A stretch of 64,000 nucleotides of DNA from Struthidea cinerea (taxonomy: Eukaryota; Chordata; Aves; Passeriformes; Corcoracidae). This document shows positions 25,901 through 38,179 of the stretch, piece by piece; within the stretch, counting starts at the first letter, position 1; each line of letters begins with the position of its first letter. The position numbers were made by a program, and so were the translations under genes. The stretch is from assembly GCA_013397865.1 (NCBI GenBank), contig VZTI01002763.1, forward strand, positions 58,760 to 122,759. The letters are read 5' to 3'. The notes below the pieces were generated by a model. That model was not told where the DNA came from, did not search any database, and saw nothing but the letters and a program-made list of their open reading frames with translations.

Positions 25901-28820
25901 TTTCTGTTAAAAGGTGCTGCTCATTTGTTTAGAGCTTGCTTGAAGAATGAATCAATAATGGGATCAGAAAAGAAGCTGCAATAACTGAAAGTTGATCAAA
26001 ACTGAACGAAACTCTGATTGAGTTTCAGTGTCACATTTCAGCCATCTCGTTGTTTTTATAATTCCACAGTCTCTTCACACAGGCCTTTTCAACCATCTGT
26101 ATTTGCTATTCTCAGCCACCCAGACTGCTGCTGTTTCTGCAAGTACCTTTCTGAGTGACCGTCAAGTAGATAACGACCAGTGAAGCAATTACTGCATGTG
26201 CAATCTTTCACCCTTTAACATGTAAACAGGAGACTGTGCAGAAAAGAAACCAAGTGGTGTTTTCTTACTTACGAGTTGTTTCTTGGGGTACCTTTGAATG
26301 GACTCAGGGTCATTTATAATTCGGGGAAAAGGTGAGGATAGCAAAACATAAGAACAGATTAGTGGCACCTGGAGCAGTTAAGAGTCAGTACAATTTTTAC
26401 AAGAATATCAAGGGAAAGTGGAGGACCAGAGAGAAAGTAAGCTTATTAATAAATAAGGTAGATTAAATTAATGATTAATGACTCTTAAGTAGCCAAGTGC
26501 CTAAGTGATTTAAAAAAAGAAGAAATCAATCTTGGGGGGAAAAAAAAAGAAAAAGAAGGTTGTGAGCAAACAGAAGCAGGGTTGGCACATCAGGACCTAT
26601 TCCAAGTCTCAGGAGAGACACAGTTGTGTGATCTGGGCAAAAAACAGGTATTGAATCAGGATGCTGAGATCCACACCTGACCGTGGCTTGCTTTTTCTTC
26701 TCAAATCATGCTCATGCTCATGTTTATCTGCCAGTGCACACTGTCTCAGCTGTGCAGCGAGGAATGGCAGCTGATGAGGCACCACTGCCTCTACAGGGCC
26801 AGCTGGTCGATGCCTGGCTTTGGTTGATCAGGCAAACTCCTCATACTGCTTTTCTCTGTTACAGCCTGCATTATGGCCTGGCCCTTAGCAAATAGCAGGG
26901 GTAAATGGCAGCTGGACTTAAACCAAGTTAGATAGAAATTTGCAAACTGTAAAAACATGAAAAGACCCTGTGAATTTAAACACAGTTTATTACAACTGTA
27001 GTTTATTCTAAAAAAAAAAAAGAAAATTAAGAAAAAATGCGTAGTCACTGGAGGATTAAGAGAGAAAGTTAAGGTGGAACTGATCTTCAAAAACTGAAGG
27101 GGATAGGAGGGAAATGATCGTTATGAGTTCTGTAAGTCTAAATTAAATCCTTGATGGAGAGAAGAATACCCTTAGAAAAAATTTGTAAATTAAAGTGTAG
27201 TAGCAGTTGGTTTAGCCAAAAACCCCTGTGCACTAGGTAAAATGATATTTTAATTATTGAATCAGATTACCAGAATGTTATTCATGTCAGTGATTAAAAA
27301 AGAAAAAATAGGGGAATAGACTGATATATGTGGATGTCCTTATCCCTCTTGGATGCAACTGGGGCTATTGGTAATTGTCTGCTGAGCCCTAACAGTCTAT
27401 AAGAAAGTAACCAGAAGGCATCTCTCGCCCTGTATCCACTCAAAGCAGTTCTGTCTTGATACAAGCTTGGTTTGCATCCATGTATGTATACATACTTATA
27501 TCTGCATATAAATTAGCACTGTATATTTGCAGTATTTGTCTTTTTCTGCATGTGTAAATACATGTAAAAAAAGACAAAATACATTCCAACTGCTGTGCGG
27601 TTGGAATGGGATAGTCAGAATAATAATAATAATAAGTAAGAAATAGTCTATTCATCTACTAAGGAAGAGCACAGGATGAGACAAATGGGTTTATTTTAAA
27701 TCAACTTTTATTTTACATATTTAATAATATTTAAGTTTAGAGTGTGCTAGGTTATAAACAATTCAATGGGTCTGAGGGAGGTTAATTTGGGAAGAAAAGG
27801 AGAAAGAAAACCATAAAACAACTTCACAATAAAATCTCAAACACAGCCAAGAGTGAGAACAGTTTTATTGGAATTGTGCCTCTTCTCCAGCATTAACATC
27901 TGTACAGTTATGTCAGATGGTTTGATGCTTTAAAAACCTTGAATCTACAGTTATTTCTATAATATTTTCATTCATACTGAAAAATATTTGTTGAAATGGA
28001 CACCACTTTTCTAGCAAATAATGCTGAAGGACATCTCTTGCAGATTTCACCAATATTAAGGAGTATTTCTAGGAATGATAAGTATCCAAGAAATTCAAGT
28101 ATATGTATGAATTTACCAGAAATCCTTACAGTGCCAAGTTTTACAAGAATACACTACTAGTTTTCTCATTAAGGCAGCCAAGTGTATGACACAGTGGTGA
28201 AATCACTAGATACAGTCACTAGTCAGTCACTTATGGGTCAGTCCTACAGCATGACTGATAAGGTTTTTCTTTCTGTTTTATCTTTGAATTGCAAAGGCAA
28301 AAGTAGAAATCATACCTGTTGCCAAGTCTGTAGTTGTTTCATCTTTAACAGATTCCAGGTGCTCTCTTCTTTCCGTTCTGTGGGAAGTGCTCTTGAAAAC
28401 CAACAGCAGTGCACTTGTTGATAAAGCCATCAATATTACCAGCTTAACCTCACTTCAAAGTACAACATGATATATTTGCTGGGTGCACTGTTATACATAT
28501 GTATCAAATGACAGAAAACCCTTCAGGCACTTGGGTCTCACTGCCTTTCTTGATTACTATCAGTTTGCTGCATGCACAGCTCCTTCTGAATTTTTTTCAT
28601 GGGCTTAGAGTCGTTACCTTAAGATAATGTGCATTCATGGGAATTTAAAAATCAAAATAGACAGAAAGCATCAGAAATTAAAATAAATAGCAGTTGTGTT
28701 TATTTAAAATAATTTTATTTCTTTGAACTGCTACAATTTGATAATTAGCTATTAAAAATGCACAGAGAAGTAACTTGAGAAGGGATGTATCAATTGATGT
28801 CCATACTGAAAATTGCTTTT
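22930..28820. other. Intronic sequence, nothing recognised
   Basis: Mostly unique AT-rich sequence. A (AAT)n run lies at 27619-27635. A slightly GC-richer patch at 24760-24970 and another at 26680-26890 contain short open frames without recognisable domains. Confidence 0.45.
27619..27635 (+). repeat. (AAT)n short microsatellite
   Basis: About six uninterrupted AAT units. Confidence 0.85.
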
Positions 28821-28825
28821 AAACA

Positions 28826-29299
28826 TGGCTGCTCTTGGCTTGGATGGGTGCACTTTCACTGAATAAAAATCTGTCTGGGTAGCCAGGCCTAGAGAGTGTT
28901 GGTGAGTGGAGTTACACACAGCTGATGGACAGTCGTCAGTGGGATTCCCCAGGGCTCAGTATTGGGGCCAACCCTATTTAGTATCTTTATCAATGATGTG
29001 GATGAGGGCATCAAGTGCACCCTCAGTCAGTTTGTAGGTGACACCAGGTTTGACAGGAGTGCTGATCTGCTCGGGGTAGGAAGGCTCTCCAAAGGGATGT
29101 GGATAGGATGGATAAATGGGCTGAGGCCAATGGCTTGAGGTGCAACAATGTGAAGTGCCTGGTCCTGCACACTGGTCACAACCCCATGCAGTGCTACGGG
29201 CTGGGGGCAGAGTGACTGAAAAGCTGCCCATCAGAAAAGGACCTGGGGTACTGTTTGACAGTGGCTGAATTTGAGTCAGTTTGTGCCCAGGTGGTCAAG
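28826..29299 (+). mobile_element. CR1 LINE, 5' segment (reverse transcriptase), interrupted by LTR
   Basis: The + strand shows CR1 ORF2 polymerase codons in order: AALGLDGCTF (around 28830), the block equivalent to SGVPQGSVLGPILFNIFIND (28935-28995, frame-damaged), then DEGIKCTLSQF and the position of the FADD box near 29035. ESVCAQVVK follows near 29270. The copy is broken by frameshifts. It stops at GTCAAG (29294-29299), where the LTR begins, and resumes at 29816. Confidence 0.88.
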
Positions 29300-29815
29300 T
29301 GCCGCAGTGCTCTCTCCGGCTAGCACGCTGTCCTGGCACCGGGCAGTGTTCTACCTGCCCCAGGTCGGGGGGACGGAGGCCGATCGTGGCGCTGGAGGGC
29401 AGGCGAAGCACNNNNNNNNNNNNNNNNNNNNNNNNNNNNNNNNNNNNNNGATAAAATTAGGCAGGTGTGGGGTTTTATACCCCTACATAATAGGCATGAA
29501 GAACATATGATAACCAATAAAATACCAGTTAGGGGGTGTTACAAGGTGGGGGAGAAGGGATTAGGGCGAATGGGAGAAGGAGTGGGGGGGTAGAGGAGTA
29601 ACAGGGGCCAATTAACTACCTAGGAACACAGAACTTTCTGGAGAAATAACCAAATATGAACCGTAAGGGGAGGGGGGGCAGCAGCCAATGGTCAGCCTGC
29701 CTTTTGTGTGCTCACTGTACCTTCGAGCCCTTGAGCTGTGGAGGCATCAAACCACTGGACCTGTTGGTCTGCTTGGTCCAGCTGACCATGGCTCTGGCCA
29801 TGGCTCACCGGAGCA
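29300..29815 (+). mobile_element. Solo LTR of an endogenous retrovirus (6-bp TSD, ERVK/class II style), with assembly gap
   Basis: The insertion begins TGCCGCAGTG and ends CACCGGAGCA, giving TG...CA termini whose outer ten bases are imperfect inverted repeats. It is bounded by GTCAAG (29294-29299) and GCCAAG (29816-29821), a 6-bp direct repeat with one mismatch. CR1 reading is continuous across the excised block (…CAQV, then AKKANGTLACI). A TATA-like TTTATA is at 29473-29478 and an AATAAA at 29516-29521, both on the + strand. Six-bp duplications are typical of class II elements. 38 undetermined bases (29412-29449) follow a very G-rich segment. Confidence 0.8.
29412..29449. other. Assembly gap (38 N) inside LTR
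   Basis: Run of N directly after a G-rich, CpG-rich stretch (about 29365-29411). The gap length may be nominal. Confidence 0.99.
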
Positions 29816-30414
29816 GCCAAGAAGGCCAATGGCACCCTGGCCTGTATCAGCAATAGTGTGTCCAGCAGGACCAGGGCAGGGATTGTCCCCCTGTATTCAG
29901 CACTGGTGAGGCCACACCTTGAGTGCTGCATCCAGTCCTGGGCCCCTCACTGCCGGAAAGACACTGAGGTGCTGGAGCATGTCCAGAGAAGGGCAATGGA
30001 AGTGGTGAAGGGTCTGGAGCACAAGTCCTGTGAGGAACAGCTGAAGGAGGTTGCATTGTTCAGCCTGAAGAAAAGGAGGCAGCTGGAAGACCTTATCACT
30101 CTCTACAGCTACCTGAAAGGAGGTTGTAGCCAGGTGGGGGTTGGCGTCTTCTTCCAAGTAACAAATGATAGAAGGAGGAAAAAAAGCTTCAAATTGCATG
30201 AGGGGAGATTTAAATTGGATATCAGGAAAAATTTCTCCATGAAAGGATTGTTAAACAGTGGAACAGATTGCCCAGGGAAGAGGTGGAATCACCATCCCTG
30301 TAGGTATTTAGAAGACACGTAGATGTGGCACTCAGGGACGTGGCAGTGCTAGGTGAATGGTTGGACTCAAAGATCCTGAGGCCCCTTTCCAACTGAAATT
30401 GTGATTCTATGATT
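29816..30414 (+). mobile_element. CR1 LINE, 3' segment (ORF2 C-terminus and 3' UTR)
   Basis: Continuation of the copy starting at 28826. A long frame (29858-30322) keeps the CR1 C-terminus nearly intact: LYSALVRPHLECCIQSW, LYSYLKGGCSQVGVGVF and FKLDIRKNFS, in the usual order. The element ends with CCTTTCCAACTGAAATTGTGATTCTATGAT at 30414, the CR1 terminus, followed by a T run. It is better preserved than the copy at 16740. Confidence 0.92.
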
Positions 30415-33295
30415 TTTTTTTTCCTCTAAATAAAAAATACATAAACCCCAGTGGTCCCTGAAAACAAGCATTTTTTAATAAACTTAATCATATTCCTGTT
30501 AACAAATTAAAAAATGTCATTTATGCTCAATAGATCCCCATTTTTTTATGTTGTAAGCTGATTGTTTCAGAGCTACATAAGTGATTTTTTTTCTAAAATA
30601 ACCCAGAGCAACTGATAAAGGTTTCAAATTAATTGCTTTCCTCAATTTCTGTGTGAAACCAAAAATCTAATTTATAATAATGTTATTGAGTTTATTATAA
30701 AACTGTTAAACTGCATTAACTTATTACAGCTTACTTACTATGTATTACTCAGAGCTACTGTGTACAAAAAACATCATTAAGTCAGGAGATTTGTTTTATT
30801 TGTTGCTTGTTACTGTAATTTAAAATGAAAAATTGAAGAATCTATTCTTGTTCATATACAATTTGCTAAAATCGGTTCCCTGCCAGATTTTTTTATGATT
30901 CAGATGTGGGGCCAGAGGACACTATAATTTTGCTATAATGTTGCAATCAACATCAGAAGGCAAATCTTTAGAAATTAAGTTGTTAAAATTGACATGATGA
31001 GTTATAGTATTCACTGAAAGGTAATGTATTTTCAATATGTAATTTTATAACTGAAGTTTACCTGTAGAGATTGCTCTGCAGGGAAAAAAACCCTTTTATT
31101 TGACTTCCTAATTCAAGAACTGAACAATTCTGAGTTTATTATGCACGATACATGTGCTGTATAAATTTCCTGTGATCCCAGTTCCTGATGGACACTTCAT
31201 AAAACATGTAGAAATTCAAGGACCCATTTGTGCACTGAAAGATAAACTAAGCTTCCTTTTACTTGCTTAAACATCTGAGTCTTTCTAGATCTAACACTAA
31301 CTTAGCTTTTTTGTGAGAAAATCTGTGTTGGCCAAAGTAGCTGGAAGATGTAAAAACCCCTGCAAACTAAAGCCAAATTTAAACAATTTCGTTTTCTTAA
31401 TCAAAATCTCTTATTTTAGGTTGCAACCTTTCAGCATATAATTTAGGGTGCATTTTTGGTAGCAGCTTGAAAGACTGAGATATAGGTGAAAAAAAGAGAG
31501 CACTTGTATATGTGTATTTGAATTTTGTCGATATCAGAATTGAGATTCTAAATCTGAAGCACCACCTGGGTAATATGTAGCAGACATAAGAGAAAAATAC
31601 ATACTGAATACATGTTGAATAAAAAGGGCTGAAACAATAGTGTAGCCTGGAAAGACAAACAGCTAATGATGACACCACCTAAACAATAGAGGTACTTAAA
31701 CTTTTCCTTTAAAAGATACCTACCCAGTGGACTTGAGAAGCACATTCACATGCAGGAGCAAAGGAACTGATCCTATACTTGGAATTTATTCCAAATTTTT
31801 TAGTAATTTTGCGTCATTAAAGCTCCTAATCATGTAATCAGTTCATGCAAAGAACTCCAGTAAGTTCATGGTATTAATCGAGAGTTTTCAGGACTGGGAC
31901 CCTAATCAGCATTTTCTTGCTTTCTCACTCTTGCAGCATGTGTGCAGCTAATTGGTGTTTTGACTGAGTCAAGATATGAATGGTAACACCAATGAATCAA
32001 AGGAAATTGTTCTCATTAGAATGTGGAGTTAGAAAAGTACTGCTTTCCAGAATAAATATTATTCTCAAAAAATATTCTCATTAAAACAAATTGCTCTTTG
32101 CGGCATAATACAGTTTGTAAAGAGAAACATCTGGCAGAAACCTACTGTAGTGTAACATTTGGTATGAACTAATTTATTTTACTGTCATAAACTGCTTTTT
32201 GAGCTTCTACATATTTTATCCAGATTTAAATGTATCAATATGTTGGTTGGTTTATATTATTTTATTATATTCAACTTATAATTCCTCTAAAATAATTTTA
32301 TTCTGCGCATAACAACCCCTGGAAAACGGGGTATGTTGGAGTTAAAGAAACTTCAGGCAAGGTTTTAGACTTTGTGTACAGTAGCACATTTCATCACTAA
32401 GTATTTTACAATGCTTCCAGCATCTGGAGGCACTAAAGTGCAGGTGTCCCAGTGCTGACAAGAAAATTTGCCTTACAGTAAGCAATAGAAAAAATCATGT
32501 TCAGGAACTTAATCTAGAGTTTCTTCATTGTATCCTTTATGTTTACAATATAAGTAGTTCCCACTCCTTTTATAGTCAATGGAAAAAATGAGGCGTAGTC
32601 CAGATTTACACCACTGGAACTGTATTGGATGCCACTGTAAAGCAAAATCTAGAATTTTATCTGAAGTACACACCTACATTGCAGATGTCTGTCTTTTCTT
32701 AGATTAATTGCACCATGAGTGGTAAACTTTGATGGAAAGATGAGATAAAAAAGTGACTCTGAATTTCTACATTGTTGTGAAATGTGCTCAGAATGGTTAC
32801 ACATTTTTTGTCATGTGCCTGTAGTTCCTGGACACTTAAAATACTCAGTTCATACAGATCATAAAGATACCAGAACATATGCTGAGTAGATATCTAAAGT
32901 GTTTATACACAGTAACAATATGGAATGTAAATAATGTAGAACAATACAGATGCCAAAGAGATGCCAAATTAACCAACTTAATTTTATACCTGATCTTGTC
33001 AGCATTTCTAACCTGAGCCTGCAATCATCAGGCTGCCCACTTCAGAAGCGGGGCAGTAGGACACATGTTGCTTATCCATCTCTGTTGTATGAAGCAGTGT
33101 TTTTGTGAATTAAGCACTGGTTCATAATTCTAAGTACCAAGAGAAAAAGAAAAACAAACAAAACACCACATTTATTTAAGAGAGAATGATGGGTTGAGAC
33201 AGAGGAGAGAAATACAGAAAGTTTTGAATCCAAAATAATCTAAAAGGCCAAACAGAGCAACACCTTCTAGACCCATCTGCCCTCTCAATGCCCAA

Positions 33296-33341
33296 GGATC
33301 CAGATGTTAGATGTTAACAGATGTTAGATCCATCTGTTAAC
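33296..33341 (+). repeat. Short tandem and inverted repeat cluster
   Basis: CAGATGTTAG occurs at 33301-33310 and 33318-33327. GTTAACAGATG (33313-33323) is perfectly complementary to CATCTGTTAAC (33331-33341) across a 7-nt loop, forming an 11-bp hairpin. Confidence 0.85.
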
Positions 33342-34108
33342 TGGAGATAAAGGGGAGTTATTCTGAGGAAAAGCACTGCGAGCTTATATGTTGTCTCATT
33401 AAGAAAATTAAATTTCACACAAGGACAGTATTTATAACATGTAAATGAAAGATTTGATATAACCAGCATATATACAAAGACATTATAAAACTACATATGC
33501 CCATCACAATGGTGGTATATTATTTCAGTGTATAAGCGTAATAAGCTATGCAGCAATATGTTCAGATGTTGTAGAAGTTATACTTAAAAGCTGTTTTTTG
33601 TGAGAAATGAAAGGGAGTAACTTTACAATATTACATTAAATGAAATAGAAATTTTCATCTATTGTATTTTCCTTTTCTATTAAATTACTCATCTGTTTTC
33701 TTTCCAAGTATGTCAAAAAAATTCCCACTTGCTAACAAAGCTCAAGAACCATGGAAGTTTCTCATCATTCAAAAGATTCATATAGTAAAATATTGCTTAA
33801 AAATAATCATATATTCCCAGATTCTAAATTACTTTTCATCTGATAGGTTCTTTTCATTTGCTCTGGGCAGCAAAGAAGGAAGTGAATGTATATTTTCTCA
33901 AAGTTGTTCTCTATCAGGCTACTCTGAGCTCTGCAGCCAGCCACGCAGGAAAATGACTAAGCATGACATTGATAAAGCAGCTGTGATACAAGAATTTAAA
34001 GGTAAAAGAACCTCCAGTAAACAGCTCATATAGTGAGGACCTATGTCCAGCTGTAAAGTAATAATGTTGCTCAAGGACATGCCAGTGGATTAAATCCTGT
34101 TATATATC

Positions 34109-34128
34109 TACATACATACATACGTATA
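34109..34128 (+). repeat. (TACA)n short microsatellite
   Basis: About four TACA units grading into TACGTATA. Confidence 0.75.
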
Positions 34129-34518
34129 ATGTTTTTTTTCTTTTGGTGACCATAAAAACTGGTTTAATGCATACAATTTTGTGCTCTTTGCACTTTAAAA
34201 ATTATTTTGAAATACATTCCTGGAAGCGAATTTGGTCTTCTGGCAGTATTCAGACTCTATAGGATATGTACATGCTGCATATTCAGTGTATGTGTGTAGA
34301 TACAGAACTTAAAAGCAGTTTTATTGTCTCGTCCAAAGTCTGTTTAAGTCAGCAGAATTCCAGCAATTTGTATGTCTCCACCTGTATTTTTGATCTGAGT
34401 AGCTAGTGTATGCAAGCCTTACTCAAATAATTCTTCCTAGGAACGTGAGTAATTTCTTTAGGAATTGTGCAGGTTTTGGGGGTTTTTTTGCCAATTCATA
34501 ATAATTTGACCTTGATTA

Positions 34519-34635
34519 TAGAACCTTAGAGTTGTTAGGGCTGGTGGAGACCTCCAAAGATCATCTAGTCCAACCATTAATCTAACATTGCCAGGTCTAT
34601 CACTAAACCGTGGCCCTAAGCAATCATCCCAGTAA
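34519..34635 (-). mobile_element. CR1 LINE 3' end, minus strand
   Basis: On the + strand, ATAGAACCTTAGAGTTG followed by GGAGACCTCCAAAGATC and CATCTAGTCCAACC is the reverse complement of the CR1 3' terminus. The copy continues to about 34635, including CTAAACCGTGGCCCTAAGC. It is a short 5'-truncated insertion opposite in direction to GPC5. Confidence 0.88.
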
Positions 34636-35234
34636 TCTTCCCACTCCCAATCTTAGAAGACCTAAGGAGCACTTTGAAGTCACTGAAGTAGTGTGAATAC
34701 TTTGTTATGGGCATCCTTGCTAACAGTAAATGCTTCCAGCAGCATATGGCTTTATGTTCAAGCATATTTTGTCTGCTAATCAAATTACATGGATATGAAA
34801 AAGTTTGAGGTGAATACAGACACTGTTTTTTCAGTAATTGTGTTGTTTTAGAGCTAATTTTGTCACGCTTTGAATATTGCTTCTGAAGCAAATTGAGGTA
34901 TTTGAGGTGTTTAAAAAGTAAGATAGTGATGTTCTTCATAATTTATTGGGCTGTATTTATTGTTGGTATACTTGTTATGTCTTGGCATCAAGAACACGAC
35001 TTTATGACACAGAGAAATGAGGAAAGGAGAATACATATTTAAAGGATCTTTCAATATAAAACACCCCCCCCAAAATACGATATTGAAAATTCTGTTTGAA
35101 AATGTCACCTATGCTTAATGACTTGCCTGTTGTAGAGAAGTTCTGGAAATGCAATTTTGTGAATTCAAGATGCTTCTTTTAAAATGGCTGACACAGAACA
35201 ATAATTTTTGATGAGAGACTATATAATCTTGTTG

Positions 35235-35262
35235 TTTTGGTTTGGTTTGGTTTTTTTTAAAT
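35235..35262 (+). repeat. (GGTTT)n / T-rich tract
   Basis: Three GGTTT units and a T run within an AT-rich context. Confidence 0.75.
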
Positions 35263-35364
35263 ACACTGTAAGTAATAAATAGAATATATCTGGTAAAGTG
35301 ATTGAGCTAAATATTGCAGTGGGCTTTCATGAACAATTCTGATAATTGCTTTGGTGTTTTCTGA

Positions 35365-35670
35365 CGAGCAAGGGACAGGTGTAGAACTCTTAACTTCGCC
35401 AAGGGGTTACCGCCCTTTGATGAATTGTTTGCATACAGAACTGATTCCACAAAGCACAGCAGAGCAGTAGTTCCAAATGACAGTGATACAACAAATGACA
35501 CTGTGTTATTAGTTAATGAGGGAAATTTCAATCCAATATTTAGTAACAAATGCATGACGGACCACGGGCTGCTGCTGTTGGAATGCAAAACAGAACGGCT
35601 TCTGATGCACAATGTACTCACCATCATTGGCTTTTCTGGGGGATATGCAGAAGTTGTGCTGTACTCCTAA
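35365..35670 (+). pseudogene. Stop-free stretch with weak C1q-domain resemblance
   Basis: The frame is open from after a TGA at 35362 to a TAA at 35668-35670 (about 101 codons) and has no good ATG start. Around 35428-35565 it reads like the first half of a C1q (gC1q/TNF-like) domain: FAYRTDSTK where the family often has FSA-R-T-S-, then DTVLLVNEGNFNP where it has F-VL-NEG-HYNP. Seventeen positions from NP onward align a Gly followed by four hydrophobic residues with the family's G-Y-F strand. The second half of the domain is not recognisable. A 106-codon frame lies on the opposite strand. If real it is a retro-copy or fragment, not an active gene. Chance is a serious alternative. Confidence 0.25.
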
Positions 35671-36296
35671 GGTCTTGCAGGGATTCATTCATTGGCTGTG
35701 TGAGTGAAAATAAGTTGTATTAATGTGGCAAAGAGTCAAGGGAAAGTTTTACAAATCAACCTCTGTAATATGAAGTGCAGGTATCCAAGTCTGAAGGTGG
35801 TAACTTGTTCGTGCAAGATTGCCTTCCATATTTAATCAAGACCTAGGACACACTCATGGGCATGCAGTTATAGATAATAACCAGTTCTATTTTCACATAA
35901 AAATAGGAAGATAATAATACATTTGGCTTAAGAAAAAAAAATGTGATCCTTGACCATGTACTCAGACTACAAGAATCTTAGTGATATTTAACTTTTATGA
36001 TGACCACAAAAATCGACCTACTTAATTTTGCCATGAATTCAGCCACTTTTTAGGTACATAGCTTGACTACCAATGTACATGAATGGTTCTGAATAACATT
36101 TTAAGAAGAGATTTTATAGTGCAAAGGGCTGTGATTCAGCTCCTCTAATTATAGATGTTTTCAACATTGTTTTCTACAACTTGGATAATAATTTTTACAG
36201 TTGGAGAGAGAAATTGACATCTGCAGGTCATGACTGATCTATTCCATATTAGTTGTACATTTTAGAGTGGGTGGAATCATACAGGAGTATGTTTCA

Positions 36297-36381
36297 CTAT
36301 ATTTCTCTCCATAAAGAAAGGCTATACAGCTGACTCGTGTCTTGATGTTTACACTGACGATGTAAGGGGAGAGAAATATAG
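36297..36381 (+). repeat. Hairpin with 14-bp perfect arms
   Basis: CTATATTTCTCTCC (36297-36310) is perfectly complementary to GGAGAGAAATATAG (36368-36381) across a 57-nt loop. Confidence 0.8.
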
Positions 36382-36489
36382 AAATATTCCTCACAAATTA
36401 AAAGTTCAGGATAGAAGCTTTTGAAATTGAGGCGTTCTTCTGAAAGTGACATTCAGAATTCTGTGCGAGGTAAAGCTATCATATTCCCT

Positions 36490-36527
36490 ATTAAAAAAAA
36501 CATAAAAATATTTAAAAAAAAAAAAAA
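36490..36527 (+). repeat. A-rich tract
   Basis: Interrupted A run ending in about 14 consecutive A, not linked to a recognisable retrotransposon. Confidence 0.8.
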
Positions 36528-38179
36528 GGAAGAATGTGGAAAGGAGGTAAAAGCATGCACAGCAGTTTTATCCCAACTTGAGGACAAGCTGTGTGTGTGA
36601 TTGCTCTTCATATCAAGATCAGGTTATAGATGTTTAGAGGGAGGAAGAAGTTTTTAAAACTCATTATTGTCGTGACTCAAAGCCTTTCATGTGCCAAATC
36701 ATAATTATTCTGCCCAGAATTGAATTATTGCCAGAGCTGCGCTAGAACCTTGACGACTTCTCAGTGCAGAGGTTCATTAAGTCTCACGTAAGTCTCCCTC
36801 TCCTGCTAGCTTTAAAGCCTAGGTTTCTGTAAGTCAAAGCCCCACAACTCTGTATAATTCCCTCTCTCAGACCACTCCAGATTCCATCTTATCTGAGACT
36901 CCAGCTCTACCTACAGTCTCCCAAACCCTATCCACACCGAGTCCCGCAGTATGTTCTGTCCTGAGACCTTATCCCACTTTCTTGTGAATCCACTTGAAAC
37001 ATCACAGGGCTTCCCTATTCCTCCAAATGCATGCCCTGCCTGTGCTGATTGCTCACCCCAGGACCATCAGCAGGGCTTGCTCGGCTCCTTCTGACCCTTG
37101 TGCTGCCAGCATCCATGTCTGTGCCCCACCGCATTGCTGATAGTTGCTGTACTCTCCCATCGGTGCGACCATTGACAAAAATACTCTCCAGATTTGGTTA
37201 TTCCAGCTGAAATTCCGGGACAGGTAAGAAATACAGAACCACTGAGGAGAGGGAGCAAAGCATCTGGGTGAGCCATGGCCCAATCACCCCCGTAATTTTC
37301 TTCACATGAAAAATGACATGAGTGAGAAAGAGGATCAAACATTAACAGTCAAAAGATCTTTCTCATTTCTTTCCTCAAATGTTACTCACACTCACTTAAC
37401 TGATACTCCTGTACTTAAAAATATTAACCACTTCATTGTCACCTAAACAAGTATTTAATACTTTTTTTCTTTAAAATTTTAACACAGTCCCTTGTGACTT
37501 GGTGAGGTCTCATTCCATTACAGAAAACTGCTTTTCAGTATTTTGGTAGGTGGAGCAGTTTCACTGGAAAGTTCTGATCCAGTGGCAGTTCACACATTCC
37601 ACTAACATATACTGATTGAGGAAGATCTTTCATCATAAAAATCAGTAACTGTCCTTCTTGATTTAACCTGTTTCTGGTCTCATTTTCTACAGGCCTACCA
37701 CATTCTCTCGGGTCTTTGACCTTTGGATCTTGTGACTAATTTTTTTCCCTCTTTAGTATTGATCTGTCTTCCAAGCTCCTCCTTATCCTATGATTATCCA
37801 TGCTGAACTGTTCATTTTTCACACATCCTTGTTATCAGACAGCTGAGCTCAGACCCTTGATTCTGTATTTGCTGGGCTATTTGCTAGGTCACTTGTCAAC
37901 CTCAGCTTCTTATCTCTGTTGCCTTTGTGACCAACAGTCAGCATTTCCTCATAGCATTTCCTTTCCCATGTTAACATGGTCTTGTGAAACACCAGACTTC
38001 TCTCCTGATTTGTCATGATGGTATCAAGTATCACAGCCAGCTCAAGAATTCAGAAGACTATAAAGTCTGGGAAATGAAGCATTCTGTTGTCAAGACAGAA
38101 TCTCTCAAAATGTTTTAGGTTGAAAACAACAAAGGACAAAACTAAGCAGCTTTTGTCTAGCTTGTTTTTTAAAATTTCA

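Larger units (their letters stand above)
30420..34515. other. Intronic sequence, nothing recognised
   Basis: AT-rich unique sequence. It contains a small palindromic repeat cluster at 33296-33341 (listed separately). A 123-codon frame at 33662-34033 (+) is low-complexity, hydrophobic and lysine-rich, and is not called as a gene. Confidence 0.5.
34640..38175. other. Intronic sequence, mostly unrecognised
   Basis: Includes the C1q-like stretch, the hairpin at 36297-36381, an A-rich run at 36490-36527 and a C-richer block at about 36690-37350, which stands out from the AT-rich background and could be an old repeat I cannot name. Confidence 0.45.

Noticed and set aside
29858..30322. 154-codon frame that could be taken for a host gene
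   Set aside because: It is the CR1 ORF2 C-terminus, a transposon remnant lacking the upstream domains in frame.
33662..34033. 123-codon frame
   Set aside because: AT-driven Phe/Ile/Lys composition, no domain and no conservation evidence.
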